Shown here: one piece after another, positions 19,707 through 28,426 of the stretch | How the letters are laid out: each line of letters opens with the position of its first letter | How positions within the stretch are numbered: the stretch's first letter is position 1 | DNA from: Rickettsia endosymbiont of Gonocerus acuteangulatus | GTDB lineage: Bacteria; Pseudomonadota; Alphaproteobacteria; Rickettsiales; Rickettsiaceae | Assembly: GCF_964026435.1 (NCBI RefSeq) | Contig: NZ_OZ032147.1 | Span: 1,860,001-1,924,000, forward strand | Direction of reading: 5' to 3' | DNA: 64,000 nt | The notes under the pieces: generated by a model | What the model was told of the DNA's origin: nothing | What the model saw: only the letters and a program-made list of their open reading frames with translations | Database searches by the model: none | Position numbers and translations under genes: made by a program

Positions 19707-20769
19707 TGAAAATACTATAAGTAAGTAGAACAGAACCTATTTAAAATAATAAGATTTTAAATAGGTAATGATGAACAGAAAATATAGACACTTATCTCGA
19801 GAAGAGAGATATGAGATAAAAAGAATGTATGACCTAGGAGTCAGTATTAATAAGATAGCACAACATCTTACGAGGAAAAGCACTATTAGTATGGAGCTAA
19901 AAAGAAATAAGGTAAAAGATAAGTATATGCCTTGTGTTGCTCAGGAAAAATATGAAAACAGGATGTATCAGCAAGAGTTATTAAAAATAGAAAAGAACCC
20001 TATGTTGTTAGATTATATTAAAAATGCTATGATTCGCAAGAAATGGTCGCCGGATGCTATAGCCGGAAAGTTAAAACTAGACAAAAATACAGCTTTGTGT
20101 ATCAGTACAGAAAGTATATATAGATTTGTTTACACTTCTGCAGTAGCAGCTAAATTAAAGTTATATAGCTATTTACCTTCTAAAAGATATAAAAGGCAAG
20201 AAAGAGGGAAGAGGCGTCAAAGGATCATTATACCACAAAGGATCTCAATACATCAGCGTGATGCAATAGCTACGAAAAAGGTAGAAGTAGGGAATTTTGA
20301 GGCAGATCTTACATTTCATAAAGGTAATCAAAGTATGAATATTGGTGCACTGGTGGATAAAAAGAGTCAAAAGATTATTTTAGTGCTGAATAACTCCAAG
20401 AGAGCTACAACAGTTACCAATGGTTTTTTAAGAAAGATAAAAACTCTTCCAAATAGTGTGAGAAAGACTATTACTATGGATAATGGCAAAGAGTTTGTGG
20501 GGCATGTTGCCTATAGACTATCTGGGTTTCAAACTTTCTTTTGTGATCCATACCGCCCTAGACAAAAAGCATTAGTGGAAAAAATGAATTCTATGATTCA
20601 TAGAATTTTACCTAAAAATACAGATATTACAACCGTTACACAAAGAGGTCTTGACAATATTGCTGAGATTTTAAATAACATGCCAAGAAAGATTTTTGGT
20701 TATAAAACCCCCAATGAAATTTGGGCAGAAAATTTATAGGTTTTGTTCTACTTAGTCCTTGAATTTTCA
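19707..20769 (+). mobile_element. IS30-family insertion sequence (copy A3), complete
   Basis: A 1063-bp element with a GAC duplication on both sides (19704-19706, 20770-20772), the innermost IS30 of the stack and the only uninterrupted one in the window. Its termini share TGAAAATnC and CTAAGTAGAACA-type stretches as imperfect inverted repeats. Confidence 0.9.
19768..20739 (+). CDS. IS30-family transposase (A3)
   Basis: A 323-residue transposase. The N-terminal helix-turn-helix is at residues 5-45 (LSREERYEIKRMYDLGVSI). The DDE core has FEADLTFHK, TITMDNGKEF and RQKALVEKMNSMIHR. Compared with the other copies it lacks one Ser codon in LTRSKST and has Asn for His before FEADL. Both lie near functional segments, so activity is plausible but not certain. 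It is the only uninterrupted IS30 gene in the window. Confidence 0.88.
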   Translation: MMNRKYRHLSREERYEIKRMYDLGVSINKIAQHLTRKSTISMELKRNKVKDKYMPCVAQEKYENRMYQQELLKIEKNPMLLDYIKNAMIRKKWSPDAIAGKLKLDKNTALCISTESIYRFVYTSAVAAKLKLYSYLPSKRYKRQERGKRRQRIIIPQRISIHQRDAIATKKVEVGNFEADLTFHKGNQSMNIGALVDKKSQKIILVLNNSKRATTVTNGFLRKIKTLPNSVRKTITMDNGKEFVGHVAYRLSGFQTFFCDPYRPRQKALVEKMNSMIHRILPKNTDITTVTQRGLDNIAEILNNMPRKIFGYKTPNEIWAENL

Positions 20770-21331
20770 GACTATTACTATGGATAATGGCAAAGAGTTT
20801 GTAGGGCATCTTGCTTATAGACTATCTGGGTTTCAAACTTTCTTTTGTGATCCATACCGCCCTAGACAAAAAGCACTAGTGGAGAAAATGAATTCTATGA
20901 TTCATAGAATTTTACCTAAAAATACAGATATTACAACCGTTACACAAAGAGGTCTTGACAATATTGCTGAGATTTTAAATAACATGCCAAGAAAGATTTT
21001 TGGTTATAAAACCCCCAATGAAATTTGGGCAGAAAATTTATAGGTTTTGTTCTACTTAGTCCTTGAATTTTCACTGTTTTCATATTTTTCCTGAGCAACA
21101 CAAGGCATATACTTATCTTTTACCTTATTTCTTTTTAGCTCCATACTAATAGTGCTTTTAGATCTCGTAAGATGTTGTGCTATCTTATTAATACTGACTC
21201 CTAGGTCATACATTCTTTTTATCTCATATCTCTCTTCTCGAGATAAGTGTCTATATTTTCTGTTCATCATTACCTATTTAAAATCTTATTATTTTAAATA
21301 GGTTCTATTCTACTTACTTATAGTATTTTCA

Positions 21332-21640
21332 ATGGGACATGTAATAAGGACATTTTTGAAACTTATGTACAAGAGATATTGATCAAGGAATTAAAGGCTG
21401 GTCAGATAGTAGTAATGGATAATATTAATTTTCATAAAAGTACAAAAGTGAAAACGTTAATTGAATCTGTTGGTTGCAGTATTTTATTTTTACCAACTTA
21501 CTCTCCTGACTTAAATCCTATTGAGCATTACTGGTTTAAAATCAAGAATGAAATAAGAAAAACTATTTCTAATTTTGAGCACTTTTTTGATGCTGTTTAC
21601 TATGCTTTTAAAAAAGTCATTACCTTATCGCATTAAGCTA
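21332..21640 (+). pseudogene. IS630-type transposase fragment (copy D1)
   Basis: The C-terminal third of the second IS630 family (as in D2). It reads from GTCNKDIFETYVQ through VVMDNINFHKST and PTYSPDLNPIEHYW to a stop at 21634-21636, then the terminal sequence GCATTAAGCTA. The 5' part is cut off by IS30-A5. Confidence 0.85.
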
Positions 21641-21739
21641 TATATTTGAGATATTACCTTCCAAAACTGCCTTATGTAGTGGTGGCAATTGTTTAAATTT
21701 ATCTATCTTAATTCTTGCTTTATTCTCAAAAAAATCCCA
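21641..21739 (-). pseudogene. Possible ankyrin-repeat gene remnant
   Basis: Read on the minus strand, about 30 codons are open and include QLPPLHKAVLEGNI, which resembles the PLHxAxxxGN start of an ankyrin repeat. The piece is cut by the end of IS630-D1 and has a stop upstream. It is too short for certainty. Confidence 0.3.
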
Positions 21740-21790
21740 CTATAGGTTGCATGTGCGTCTTATAGCATATCATGCTTAGTAAAGCAACTA

Positions 21791-24220
21791 TTAATTGAAT
21801 AAATTTTTAGTTATTTTATACCAACAGTTTTCAGGAATGTTTGATTTGTTACTAAAACCGCATATAATTAAATGATCTTTTGCCCTTGTCATTGCAACGT
21901 AGAGCAGTCTTATATATTCCTGTAGATCCTTTAATTTTTCTGCTTCTTTCAGTTCTTGTAGGAATTTAGGAGTATCAGCAGCACTTGCAGAAAAGGACAT
22001 ATCCCCATTATCATGCCAAATAAATTTACTACTGCTGATAGGTAGAGTGGTGGAGTCGCATAATATAACAATTGGTGCTTCCAAGCCTTTGGAGCCGTGT
22101 ACTGTCATAACTCTTATTTTATCGGAATGCTCCATATCACGCTTAATCCAAATATCGTTATTCTCAAACCAAGCTACAAAGCTTTGTAGAGAATTATCTA
22201 TATCATTTGCGTAATTGCTGCTTAGAGTTAGCAGCTCATTTACCATATCATCAACATATAAATTTAGAGTATTCACGATTAAATTGAAAAAATTATCGAG
22301 AGTGGATTTTTGATAAAGTCCAATAAAAGAAGTAAGCCTATTATATATACCTGGATGTGAAAACAGATTTTCCCATAAACTTTCATCATTTTTATTCATT
22401 AGAAGTTCGTATAATTGCTGCTCGCTAATACCGATAATCGGTGATTTAAGTAAGGCAGCAAGGTTTAAATCGTCATAAGGTAAGAGTACAAATTTAGCTA
22501 CCGAAATTAAATCCATTATCGGCAAATGCTCTTTAAGGTTTACTTTATCGCTTGCCTCAACTTTAAGGTCAGCTTTGTTAAGCTCTTTTATCAGATTATT
22601 GCTAAATTCATCTCGCTTTCTTACCAAAATCATAAAATCTTTTTCAGATATAGGATTACCGGTCGAGGGCAGAATTTCTTTGCTGGCTATTTTTTCTTTT
22701 ATAAAACTAACGATTTTTTTTATAAGTAAGTCAGCTGACGAAAGAGCATTGGCATAATCTTGTGGCAATGCCCAAAAAAGTTCTTCCTGCTTTTCGCTTG
22801 TCACCAAAGACCAAACTGTTACGGAACCTTTATGTGTACGAAATGCTGAAATTACTGGATTATCGGATAAGAAAAGAGTAGGGTAATGAGCTTTTATATA
22901 TTTAAAAACCTGATGGGTAAATTGTAAAATTTCGCCGCATGATCTATAAGAATATTCAAGTGTAATCTTCTTAAATTTTTTATTTGCTTTAGCGAGATTC
23001 GTTTGTAATTTCTCATTCACTAGATTAAAATTCGCAAGATCAGCACCTTGAAAGCTATATATAGATTGCTTATCATCCCCAACGATAAAAATACTACTAT
23101 CAGGTCTATTAAACTCGATTATTAGAGTGGTGATTATATTCCATTGTTCACGGCTTGTATCTTGTGCCTCGTCAACAAGTATATGATTAATCTCACTTTC
23201 AAGCTTATGCGATAACCACTCATGTATAGCTTTATTCTGAAATAATTTCTCGGTATGGTAAATTAAATCCTCATAATCAAGCAAGTTATTTTCTTCTTTA
23301 AATTTCTCGTATTTCTCTAGCAAAATATAAGCAAGTTTAGAAAGTAAATTAGTATGATATTCTAGCTCTTCTATGCGATATTCTTCATCTAATTTATAAA
23401 TCTGAGATGTTAGCTTCTCTAACTCTAATAGTAATTTAGGATATTTTTGGGCTAGCTCTTTCGATAAAAGGCTTTTACGTTTTTTCCCGTCTCTGGTAAA
23501 AAAAATTTCTTTCGGCTCTATTTCTAAATCATAATCTGCAAATAAATTTTTTACCTTATCATAGATATTATTTAGCTCGGATAATGCTAACCTCTTATTA
23601 CGTATCTCTGCCGGAATAGTTTTATGCGTGAATAATTTTTTGAATTTAATTTTTTGGTCAATGATCTCGCTGAAAATATCCTGCAAAGTTATTTCATGAA
23701 AACGATTTAGTAAAGTTTTAATTAAATCATTATGTTCATCGCTTAAATAAATCTCATTTCGTATTTTTAGAAAAATATCTTGTAATTGTGTCTCTTCAAG
23801 AATTTGAAATTCGGGTGTTATATCGGCTTCTACGGGAAAAGTTTTAAGAATTTTTTGACAAAATGTATGAATCGTATAAATGTTTAAAGGTTCATTATTA
23901 TCAAGTAATTTGCTATATAGATTTTTTGCATTTTCAAGCTCTAAAGCAAGCGGCTTCTGACCACTCATTAAAAAAAGCTCCTGTTCTAGTTGTCTGGGAT
24001 CACAAAGAGAGAAAGTTTTGAGTTTATTGCTAATTCTTAGCTGCATTTCTACGCTAGCTGCATTAGTAAAAGTAAGGCATAGGATATTTTGAAAATTTAT
24101 TCCTTTGATTAATAGGCGTAAAAAACGGTCAGTTAGGATTTTAGTTTTACCTGTGCCGGCAGATGCCGACACCCAAACGGAATAATCAGGATCAGAAGCT
24201 TGTTGTTGTAGATTGTTCAT
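21791..24220 (-). CDS. addA: UvrD/AddA-type DNA helicase (double-strand-break repair)
   Basis: An 809-residue superfamily-1 helicase. Walker A is SASAGTGKTKILTDRF (residues 18-33), motif Ia LTFTNAAS, motif II LVDEAQDTSREQW around residue 350, motif V VMTVHGSKGLEAPIV and motif VI LLYVAMTRAKDHL near the C-terminus. The order and the SAGTGKT P-loop match alphaproteobacterial AddA, the helicase of the AddAB end-resection complex. It ends soon after motif VI and lacks the C-terminal nuclease domain of longer AddA proteins. The ATG overlaps the surf1 stop (ATGA), so both are likely one transcript. Confidence 0.85.
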   Translation of the reverse strand: MNNLQQQASDPDYSVWVSASAGTGKTKILTDRFLRLLIKGINFQNILCLTFTNAASVEMQLRISNKLKTFSLCDPRQLEQELFLMSGQKPLALELENAKNLYSKLLDNNEPLNIYTIHTFCQKILKTFPVEADITPEFQILEETQLQDIFLKIRNEIYLSDEHNDLIKTLLNRFHEITLQDIFSEIIDQKIKFKKLFTHKTIPAEIRNKRLALSELNNIYDKVKNLFADYDLEIEPKEIFFTRDGKKRKSLLSKELAQKYPKLLLELEKLTSQIYKLDEEYRIEELEYHTNLLSKLAYILLEKYEKFKEENNLLDYEDLIYHTEKLFQNKAIHEWLSHKLESEINHILVDEAQDTSREQWNIITTLIIEFNRPDSSIFIVGDDKQSIYSFQGADLANFNLVNEKLQTNLAKANKKFKKITLEYSYRSCGEILQFTHQVFKYIKAHYPTLFLSDNPVISAFRTHKGSVTVWSLVTSEKQEELFWALPQDYANALSSADLLIKKIVSFIKEKIASKEILPSTGNPISEKDFMILVRKRDEFSNNLIKELNKADLKVEASDKVNLKEHLPIMDLISVAKFVLLPYDDLNLAALLKSPIIGISEQQLYELLMNKNDESLWENLFSHPGIYNRLTSFIGLYQKSTLDNFFNLIVNTLNLYVDDMVNELLTLSSNYANDIDNSLQSFVAWFENNDIWIKRDMEHSDKIRVMTVHGSKGLEAPIVILCDSTTLPISSSKFIWHDNGDMSFSASAADTPKFLQELKEAEKLKDLQEYIRLLYVAMTRAKDHLIICGFSNKSNIPENCWYKITKNLFN

Positions 24221-24909
24221 TTGTTTTTGCGTGTGAATGACAGAGAACGCTTATAAATCCTATAAATTACAATTAAAGATGCGGCGAGTCCAAACCAAGT
24301 TATAGCATATTCTAAATGATCATTTCTAATAGCAGCGAGGTGATTTATTGAAAGCGGTAGCAAAATATCCAAATTGCTAATATCTTCGCTCTCTTCAATG
24401 AGATAAAAATTTTCAAGATTTAACCCTAAAACTTTAGACGCTTCTTGTAAGTCTAAGGTCAGCCATACATTATTTTTAACATCATTAGCAGGTAAGTAGC
24501 TGCGGGTTTTTTCGGACGGCATAGTAACACCGATAAGCTCATGGGGTTGGTCATTGGTTGCTTGTGTAATAATATTTTTATTGCGGTTACTAAACCAGCC
24601 TCGAGCTACTAAAATAATTTTATCTTCAGCGGGTTTAAACGGTGTAACTAAATAATAGCCATCCTTTTCGCTCGACATTGACCGCCTACCATACAAATAT
24701 ATATCTTTATTAGGTAAAAAATGCCCAGTAATTTTTACTTTATGGTAAGGTAAGTTATCTTTAATTTCAGCTAAATCAATTGCAGGGGAGGTAAGATTTT
24801 CTTGCATCGATGTTAAAAATAGCTTCTTTTCTTTTAAGCGAATAAGCTGCCAAAAACCTAAAGAGATCAGTATTATAAAGGTGACTAGTACAGTGAGTTT
24901 TGTTTTCAT
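24217..24909 (-). CDS. SURF1-family cytochrome oxidase assembly protein
   Basis: A 230-residue inner-membrane protein with one transmembrane helix at each end (residues 4-20 and about 205-222) and a periplasmic middle part, the SURF1 topology. Family motifs are GFWQLIRLKEK, YHKVKITGHF, GYYLVTPFK and VARGWF. SURF1 assists heme insertion into cytochrome c oxidase subunit I. It is full length and translationally coupled to addA by a 4-base overlap. Confidence 0.9.
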   Translation of the reverse strand: MKTKLTVLVTFIILISLGFWQLIRLKEKKLFLTSMQENLTSPAIDLAEIKDNLPYHKVKITGHFLPNKDIYLYGRRSMSSEKDGYYLVTPFKPAEDKIILVARGWFSNRNKNIITQATNDQPHELIGVTMPSEKTRSYLPANDVKNNVWLTLDLQEASKVLGLNLENFYLIEESEDISNLDILLPLSINHLAAIRNDHLEYAITWFGLAASLIVIYRIYKRSLSFTRKNK

Positions 24910-24939
24910 AATTGGGTTTTAGAGGGTTGTTGTGTATTT

Positions 24940-25056
24940 GTCATTCACGCATAGGCGGGAATCCAGCATAAAGCGAGCGAAATCGAGCTTTTAGCTTTAA
25001 AAATTTACTGTATTTAGGCTTTTTTTCCTGGATTCCCGCTTCCGTGGGAATGACAT
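24940..25056. repeat. Rickettsia palindromic element, intergenic
   Basis: An inverted pair GTCATTCACGCATAGGCGGG ... CCCGCTTCCGTGGGAATGAC encloses about 65 bases. It is the same type as the copies inside ccmF (GTCATTCCCGCGAAAGCGGG). It lies between dnaQ and surf1 and may act as a transcript hairpin. Confidence 0.75.
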
Positions 25057-25118
25057 AGAATAAAAATTGTCCGGTACTATAGGTCAAGCCACGGGGTGAC
25101 AGGAACATGATAATGCTT

Positions 25119-25808
25119 CTAAGCAGTTTTTAAAATCTTGCTTAAGAATTCCTTATGTTTTTGTAATTCTTCTTTTGTCGGTTTAATAACGGGAATATTC
25201 CTATGTGCCTGAGAATCCAAGCGATTATAGCTCAAATTATTTACCTTAGCAGCTTTATCAAGCATCTTGAAAGCTGACTGCCTACCGCCGGTTAGCTCTA
25301 CATATACTTCAGCAAGTAAAGCTGCATCTTTAAGAGCACCATGTAGTTGCCTGCCGGAATTATCCACCTTAAATCTTTTACATAAAGCATCAAGGCTGTA
25401 TTTTGATCCAGGAAACATACTTCTAGCCATCACTAAAGTATCAATAGCATGTTCAAGTTCTAGGAGTTTAATTTCAGCTCTTTTTAATAATGATAATTCA
25501 TGATTTAGAAATTTAACATCGAAAGGTGCATTATGAATAACAAGCTTACTATCGGCAATAAACTCTAAAAAATCATCTGCAATAGTATGAAATAGTGGCT
25601 TATCTTTTAGAAACTCACCGGAAATGCCATGAATTCTATAAGCCTCAAACGGCATGTCTCGTTCTGGGTTAAGATAGAAATGAAAATGTCTGCCGGTTAG
25701 TACCTTATTTACCATTTCAATAGCACCGATCTCAACAATTCGGTGACCGCCTTTTGGATCAAGTCCCGTAGTTTCCGTATCTAAAATTATTTCTCTTAAA
25801 CTCGACAT
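25119..25808 (-). CDS. dnaQ: DNA polymerase III epsilon subunit (3'-5' proofreading exonuclease)
   Basis: A 229-residue DnaQ-type exonuclease. Exo I is [11 protein letters not shown] (residues 9-19; Asp and Glu metal ligands), Exo II is [13 protein letters not shown] around residue 94 and Exo III is [14 protein letters not shown] around residue 155, with the catalytic His-Asp pair. It edits replication errors as part of the polymerase III core. The start overlaps the end of coaE by 13 bases, indicating an operon lpxI-coaE-dnaQ. Confidence 0.93.
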   Translation of the reverse strand: MSSLREIILDTETTGLDPKGGHRIVEIGAIEMVNKVLTGRHFHFYLNPERDMPFEAYRIHGISGEFLKDKPLFHTIADDFLEFIADSKLVIHNAPFDVKFLNHELSLLKRAEIKLLELEHAIDTLVMARSMFPGSKYSLDALCKRFKVDNSGRQLHGALKDAALLAEVYVELTGGRQSAFKMLDKAAKVNNLSYNRLDSQAHRNIPVIKPTKEELQKHKEFLSKILKTA

Positions 25809-26371
25809 TCTAAATTTGTTATTAGGTTATTTATTTGTTTTTCCAAGTCTAACATATCAACGCCGCTATTTATAGCAAAATCTGCTTTTGCTATTTTACT
25901 CTCCTGCGAAAGCTGAATTTCCTTTATCTTGTTATAGATTTCCACATCAAAAGAAGATCTGGTTGTTGCTCTTTGCATTCTTATTTCTTCAGAGCAATGC
26001 ACAGTCACGACAAAGTCAAAATATTTATCAAATTTAGCTTCGTATAATAGCGGTATTTCGGCAAATCCGAATTTGGATTTTACGTTTTCCTGTTTAAATT
26101 GAATTAGCTTATCTATCAGCAATGGATAAATAAAATTTTGTAATTTCTCACGTGCGAGATCATTGTTATAAATTAAATTACTAATCTTTCCAATGTTAAA
26201 AGTTTCAAGCTCCGGCAATAATTTTAAAATACCGGTTTGTATCTTTGAATCTTGATATAATTCTTTTATGCATCTATCGGCACAAAAAGTCTTATATCCT
26301 TTTTCTGCTAAATAGTCCAAAATAAAAGTTTTGCCCGATGCATAGCTACCGGTAATACCTATTGCTAACAT
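25796..26371 (-). CDS. coaE: Dephospho-CoA kinase
   Basis: A 191-residue P-loop kinase that phosphorylates the 3'-hydroxyl of dephospho-CoA, the last step of coenzyme A synthesis. The P-loop GSYASGKT is at residues 8-15. [10 protein letters not shown] corresponds to the D-R-acceptor segment, and RMQRATTRS to the lid region. Length is typical. It overlaps lpxI by 7 bases and dnaQ by 13. Confidence 0.92.
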   Translation of the reverse strand: MLAIGITGSYASGKTFILDYLAEKGYKTFCADRCIKELYQDSKIQTGILKLLPELETFNIGKISNLIYNNDLAREKLQNFIYPLLIDKLIQFKQENVKSKFGFAEIPLLYEAKFDKYFDFVVTVHCSEEIRMQRATTRSSFDVEIYNKIKEIQLSQESKIAKADFAINSGVDMLDLEKQINNLITNLECRV

Positions 26372-27177
26372 TTTGTTATAAAAATTTTATGTTCATTAGC
26401 GAGTTTTATAGTTTTCTCTTCTTCAGCTATAATTACTTGGTTTTTTTGAATTGCAACGCCTTTGTAATTATATTTAGCAAGATTTTTTATAGTATTAACG
26501 CCGATGGTCGGCAAATCTAGCCTATTATCCTGTCCTATTTTTGAAAGCTTAATAAGCACTCCACCGCAAGATTTTTTACGTAAGTCTGCACATCTAGCTA
26601 TTAAATTATCTGTCCCTTCAGCTGCTTCTATGCCAAGTACATAACCATCTTTAACTATAACCGACTGACCAATATCAAATTTACTTAAATGATTTAATAA
26701 TTTTACCCCAAATTCAATATCTTTTTTATCAGAACTTGTAGGGCTAGTATTAGTTATAATATTAGAATCACATTGTTGATTTTGATATATCTCGCTACTT
26801 GAAATTATCTTAAAGCCATAACTCTCAAAAAAACTAGCTACTATTCTTAATAAATTATCATCCCCACGAATTTTTTGGCTAATTATTTTAAGAAGTAATA
26901 AACCACCTATTTTATCCACTGCTAAGTTTTTAAAATTTGGTCTATCGACTCCTCCTATAAGAATAATATTTTTTACGTTATGTTGTGTAAAATACTTAAT
27001 AGCTGCTCCAACCATACCGATTTTAATAGGTTGATACTCAAAGTCTTTAATTAATTCTATATCAGCTTCGCCCTCTATCGCAGCTATATAACAATTACCC
27101 CCTTGTTTTCTATAATTACCTGCTATTAAAGAAGGTAGTGAACCTTTACCGGCAATAATCCCAAGATTTGGTAGCAT
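26365..27177 (-). CDS. lpxI: UDP-2,3-diacylglucosamine pyrophosphatase LpxI
   Basis: A 270-residue protein of the LpxI family (DUF1009), the alphaproteobacterial replacement for LpxH in lipid A synthesis. It cleaves UDP-2,3-diacylglucosamine to lipid X and UMP. The N-terminus LGIIAGKGSLPSLIA is the family signature, and GRCADLRKK/GGVLIKLSKIGQDNRLDLPTIG-type segments near the C-terminus are typical. It is the first gene of a likely operon with coaE and dnaQ, transcribed away from ssrA. Confidence 0.88.
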   Translation of the reverse strand: MLPNLGIIAGKGSLPSLIAGNYRKQGGNCYIAAIEGEADIELIKDFEYQPIKIGMVGAAIKYFTQHNVKNIILIGGVDRPNFKNLAVDKIGGLLLLKIISQKIRGDDNLLRIVASFFESYGFKIISSSEIYQNQQCDSNIITNTSPTSSDKKDIEFGVKLLNHLSKFDIGQSVIVKDGYVLGIEAAEGTDNLIARCADLRKKSCGGVLIKLSKIGQDNRLDLPTIGVNTIKNLAKYNYKGVAIQKNQVIIAEEEKTIKLANEHKIFITKC

Positions 27178-27197
27178 AGAAGATTTTTTAATTTAAG

Positions 27198-27260
27198 TAA
27201 TATTTATTATTAAGTATACAAGTATACTATCATACAAGTATATAAATAATATTTATTATT
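27198..27260. promoter_or_regulatory. Direct-repeat cluster between lpxI and ssrA
   Basis: Two kinds of repeat share the divergent promoter region. ATACAAGTATA occurs at 27216-27226 and 27232-27242 (16-bp period). TAATATTTATTATT occurs at 27198-27211 and 27247-27260. ATACAAGTATA has partial dyad symmetry. A protein-binding site is possible; AT-rich sequence drift is the alternative. Confidence 0.35.
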
Positions 27261-27359
27261 TAGTATATTTAAAACATAAATCTAAAAACCTTTACAAATT
27301 AATCAAATTAAGCGATAATAGTAAGTGCTAATATAGCTATAGTAATAAACGTAATTTAG

Positions 27360-27795
27360 AATAGAGGTTGCGGACTCGGGGGCAGTACCCGACGCCTCCA
27401 CCAATACTCATACTCGATGAATTTCAAAATTGGCTACGTTGTCCTACAAGTACTCCGGTACTCACGTATTAAGTAACTGCTTCTGTTCCTCGTCTTGTGG
27501 ACGCCTTGCTCTTTTTGAAATTGATCTTCGTATGACAGTATAACAATATGATATACGATGCTAATACTGCTTATATTTTGAAAGATAAGTAGTATTTTGA
27601 GGGGGCGAAATAGGATCGACGTGCCTAATAAAAAAATTGCTTTTACTCGGGATGATTCCGCCGCAGGCTTTTGCCTTACGGGTCAAAACAAAGAAACGCA
27701 AACGATAACTATCGTTCTGCAGGTACTCCAGCTTTAGCTGTAGCATAAACCTGCACGGCTTGGGGGGTTTGCCGGGTAACAGAAAAACCCTCATT
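27360..27795 (+). ncRNA. ssrA: Two-piece permuted tmRNA (ssrA)
   Basis: The gene is circularly permuted, as in other alphaproteobacteria. The acceptor piece comes first and ends GACGCCTCCACCA at 27402; its T-arm CGGG-GGCAGTA-CCCG lies just before. The coding piece starts at 27601 with GGGGGCGAAATAGGATCGAC; its GGGGGCG pairs with CGCCTCC of the acceptor. The tag frame runs from 27698 to the TAA at 27746-27748 and reads ANDNYRSAGTPALAVA, ending in the degradation signal type ALAVA. Between the pieces lies about 200 bases holding a palindromic element. The RNA rescues stalled ribosomes; sspB follows directly downstream. The piece ends are estimates. Confidence 0.88.
27412..27535. repeat. Palindromic element in the tmRNA intervening segment
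   Basis: About 120 bases similar to the reverse complement of 57610-57735. Both share AAAATTGGCT, CTCACGTATTAAGTA and GACGCCTTGCTCTTTT in the same order. The ends are inverted copies of GAATTTCAAAA-type sequence. This is a Rickettsia palindromic-element-like repeat placed between acceptor and coding pieces of ssrA. Confidence 0.65.
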
Positions 27796-27801
27796 TCTTT
27801 T

Positions 27802-27835
27802 CTTTAAAGAAGCGTATAGCTACGCTTCTTTAAAG
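27802..27835. terminator. Strong hairpin after ssrA
   Basis: CTTTAAAGAAGCGTA (27802-27816) and its perfect complement TACGCTTCTTTAAAG (27821-27835) form a 15-bp stem with the loop TAGC. There is no long T-run after it, so it may serve RNA processing as well as termination. A second hairpin (ATAAAAGTG / CACTTTTAT, 27856-27885) follows just before sspB. Confidence 0.6.
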
Positions 27836-27912
27836 AAGGCTTTAAATAATGAGTAATAAAAGTGAAAAGCGGTTTCCACTTTTATACAAAATATCACTTA
27901 TTTCTTCTATAT

Positions 27913-28422
27913 ATGAATATCGAATATAAAAAATTTTTAAATGAATCTATGCTGGAATTTGTAAAAAAGGTTTTGGCAAGGATTCAGCATGAAAATTTAT
28001 ATTGGGATCAATTGATATATATATCATATAAGACCGATCATCCGGCTGTCATTTTGCCTTTAAAAGTTAGACAAGCATACCCAAAAGAAATAACGATAGT
28101 ACTTCAGAATCAATTTGAGAATATAGTAGTAAAAGATACCGGATTTTCTGTAATGTTGAGTTTTAGCGGTATTAAGGAAACAATCTATATACCATTTGAT
28201 GCTCTTATTAGTTTTGTTGATTCAAGCAATAGTTATAGTTTTACTTTTAATCAGCAATTAAATATCCAAAATAATAATACAGCTGAAATATTGAAAATAG
28301 AAAAGCAAATTTTGGAAGAAGAAAATAATGATAAAATTGATGAAGCTTTATTGTCAAAAAATGTTATCATGCTAGATAAATTCCGTAACTCTTCTAAGTC
28401 TAAACCTATTAAACCTAGTTAA
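27913..28422 (+). CDS. sspB: SspB-like ClpXP adaptor for tmRNA-tagged proteins
   Basis: About 169 residues from the ATG at 27913, chosen because homologues start near the NIEYKKFLNESM segment; upstream in-frame codons run through a hairpin. The first 120 residues contain YISYKTDHPAVILPLKVRQAYP, ITIVLQNQFENIVV and FSVMLSFSGIKETIYIPFDALISF. These are the characteristic blocks of alphaproteobacterial SspB, which binds the ssrA tag and delivers proteins to ClpXP. The C-terminal tail is poorly conserved in the family, but its end (FRNSSKSKPIKPS) could be the ClpX-docking tail. The gene follows ssrA, and rnhA follows four bases after its stop. Confidence 0.85.
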   Translation: MNIEYKKFLNESMLEFVKKVLARIQHENLYWDQLIYISYKTDHPAVILPLKVRQAYPKEITIVLQNQFENIVVKDTGFSVMLSFSGIKETIYIPFDALISFVDSSNSYSFTFNQQLNIQNNNTAEILKIEKQILEEENNDKIDEALLSKNVIMLDKFRNSSKSKPIKPS

Positions 28423-28426
28423 AATA

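Larger units (their letters stand above)
19003..21043 (+). pseudogene. IS30 transposase (A4), split by another IS30
   Basis: The first 235 codons (19003-19706) end at SVRKT. The remainder resumes after A3 with TITMDNGKEF and runs to 21043. The reading frame would be intact if A3 and one GAC were removed. It is of the AMQKLEVGHF subtype, like A1. Confidence 0.87.
18942..21073 (+). mobile_element. IS30-family element (copy A4) carrying IS30-A3
   Basis: An IS30 element with both ends and a 3-bp duplication CTG (18939-18941, 21074-21076) inside IS30-A5. It is itself split by IS30-A3 at 19707-20769. Confidence 0.88.
15552..21270 (-). pseudogene. IS30 transposase (A5), interrupted by IS630 and IS30
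   Basis: The transposase starts at 21270 (MMNRKYRHLSREERYEIKR) and ends at 15552. It is broken after about 65 codons by IS30-A4 and again by IS630-C2. The C-terminal half (15552-16195) keeps the DDE residues. It is of the ATKKVEVGHF subtype. Confidence 0.85.
15522..21331 (-). mobile_element. IS30-family element (copy A5), outer shell of a nested stack
   Basis: Both IS30 termini are present (15522 and 21331). The element's own pieces are 15522-16195, 18784-18941 and 21074-21331. Inside lie IS630-C2 (which contains B3, which contains IS200-E3) and IS30-A4 (which contains IS30-A3). The outer flanks differ (GGT on the left, ATG on the right), so the original target duplication is missing. Confidence 0.88.

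Noticed and set aside
27360-27402. CCA-ending sequence considered as a tRNA gene
   Set aside because: There is no anticodon arm; pairing with the GGGGGCG at 27601 identifies it as the tmRNA acceptor piece.
27561-27794. 77-codon frame on the minus strand across the tmRNA coding piece
   Set aside because: The region is explained by ssrA structure and tag; the antisense frame has no support.
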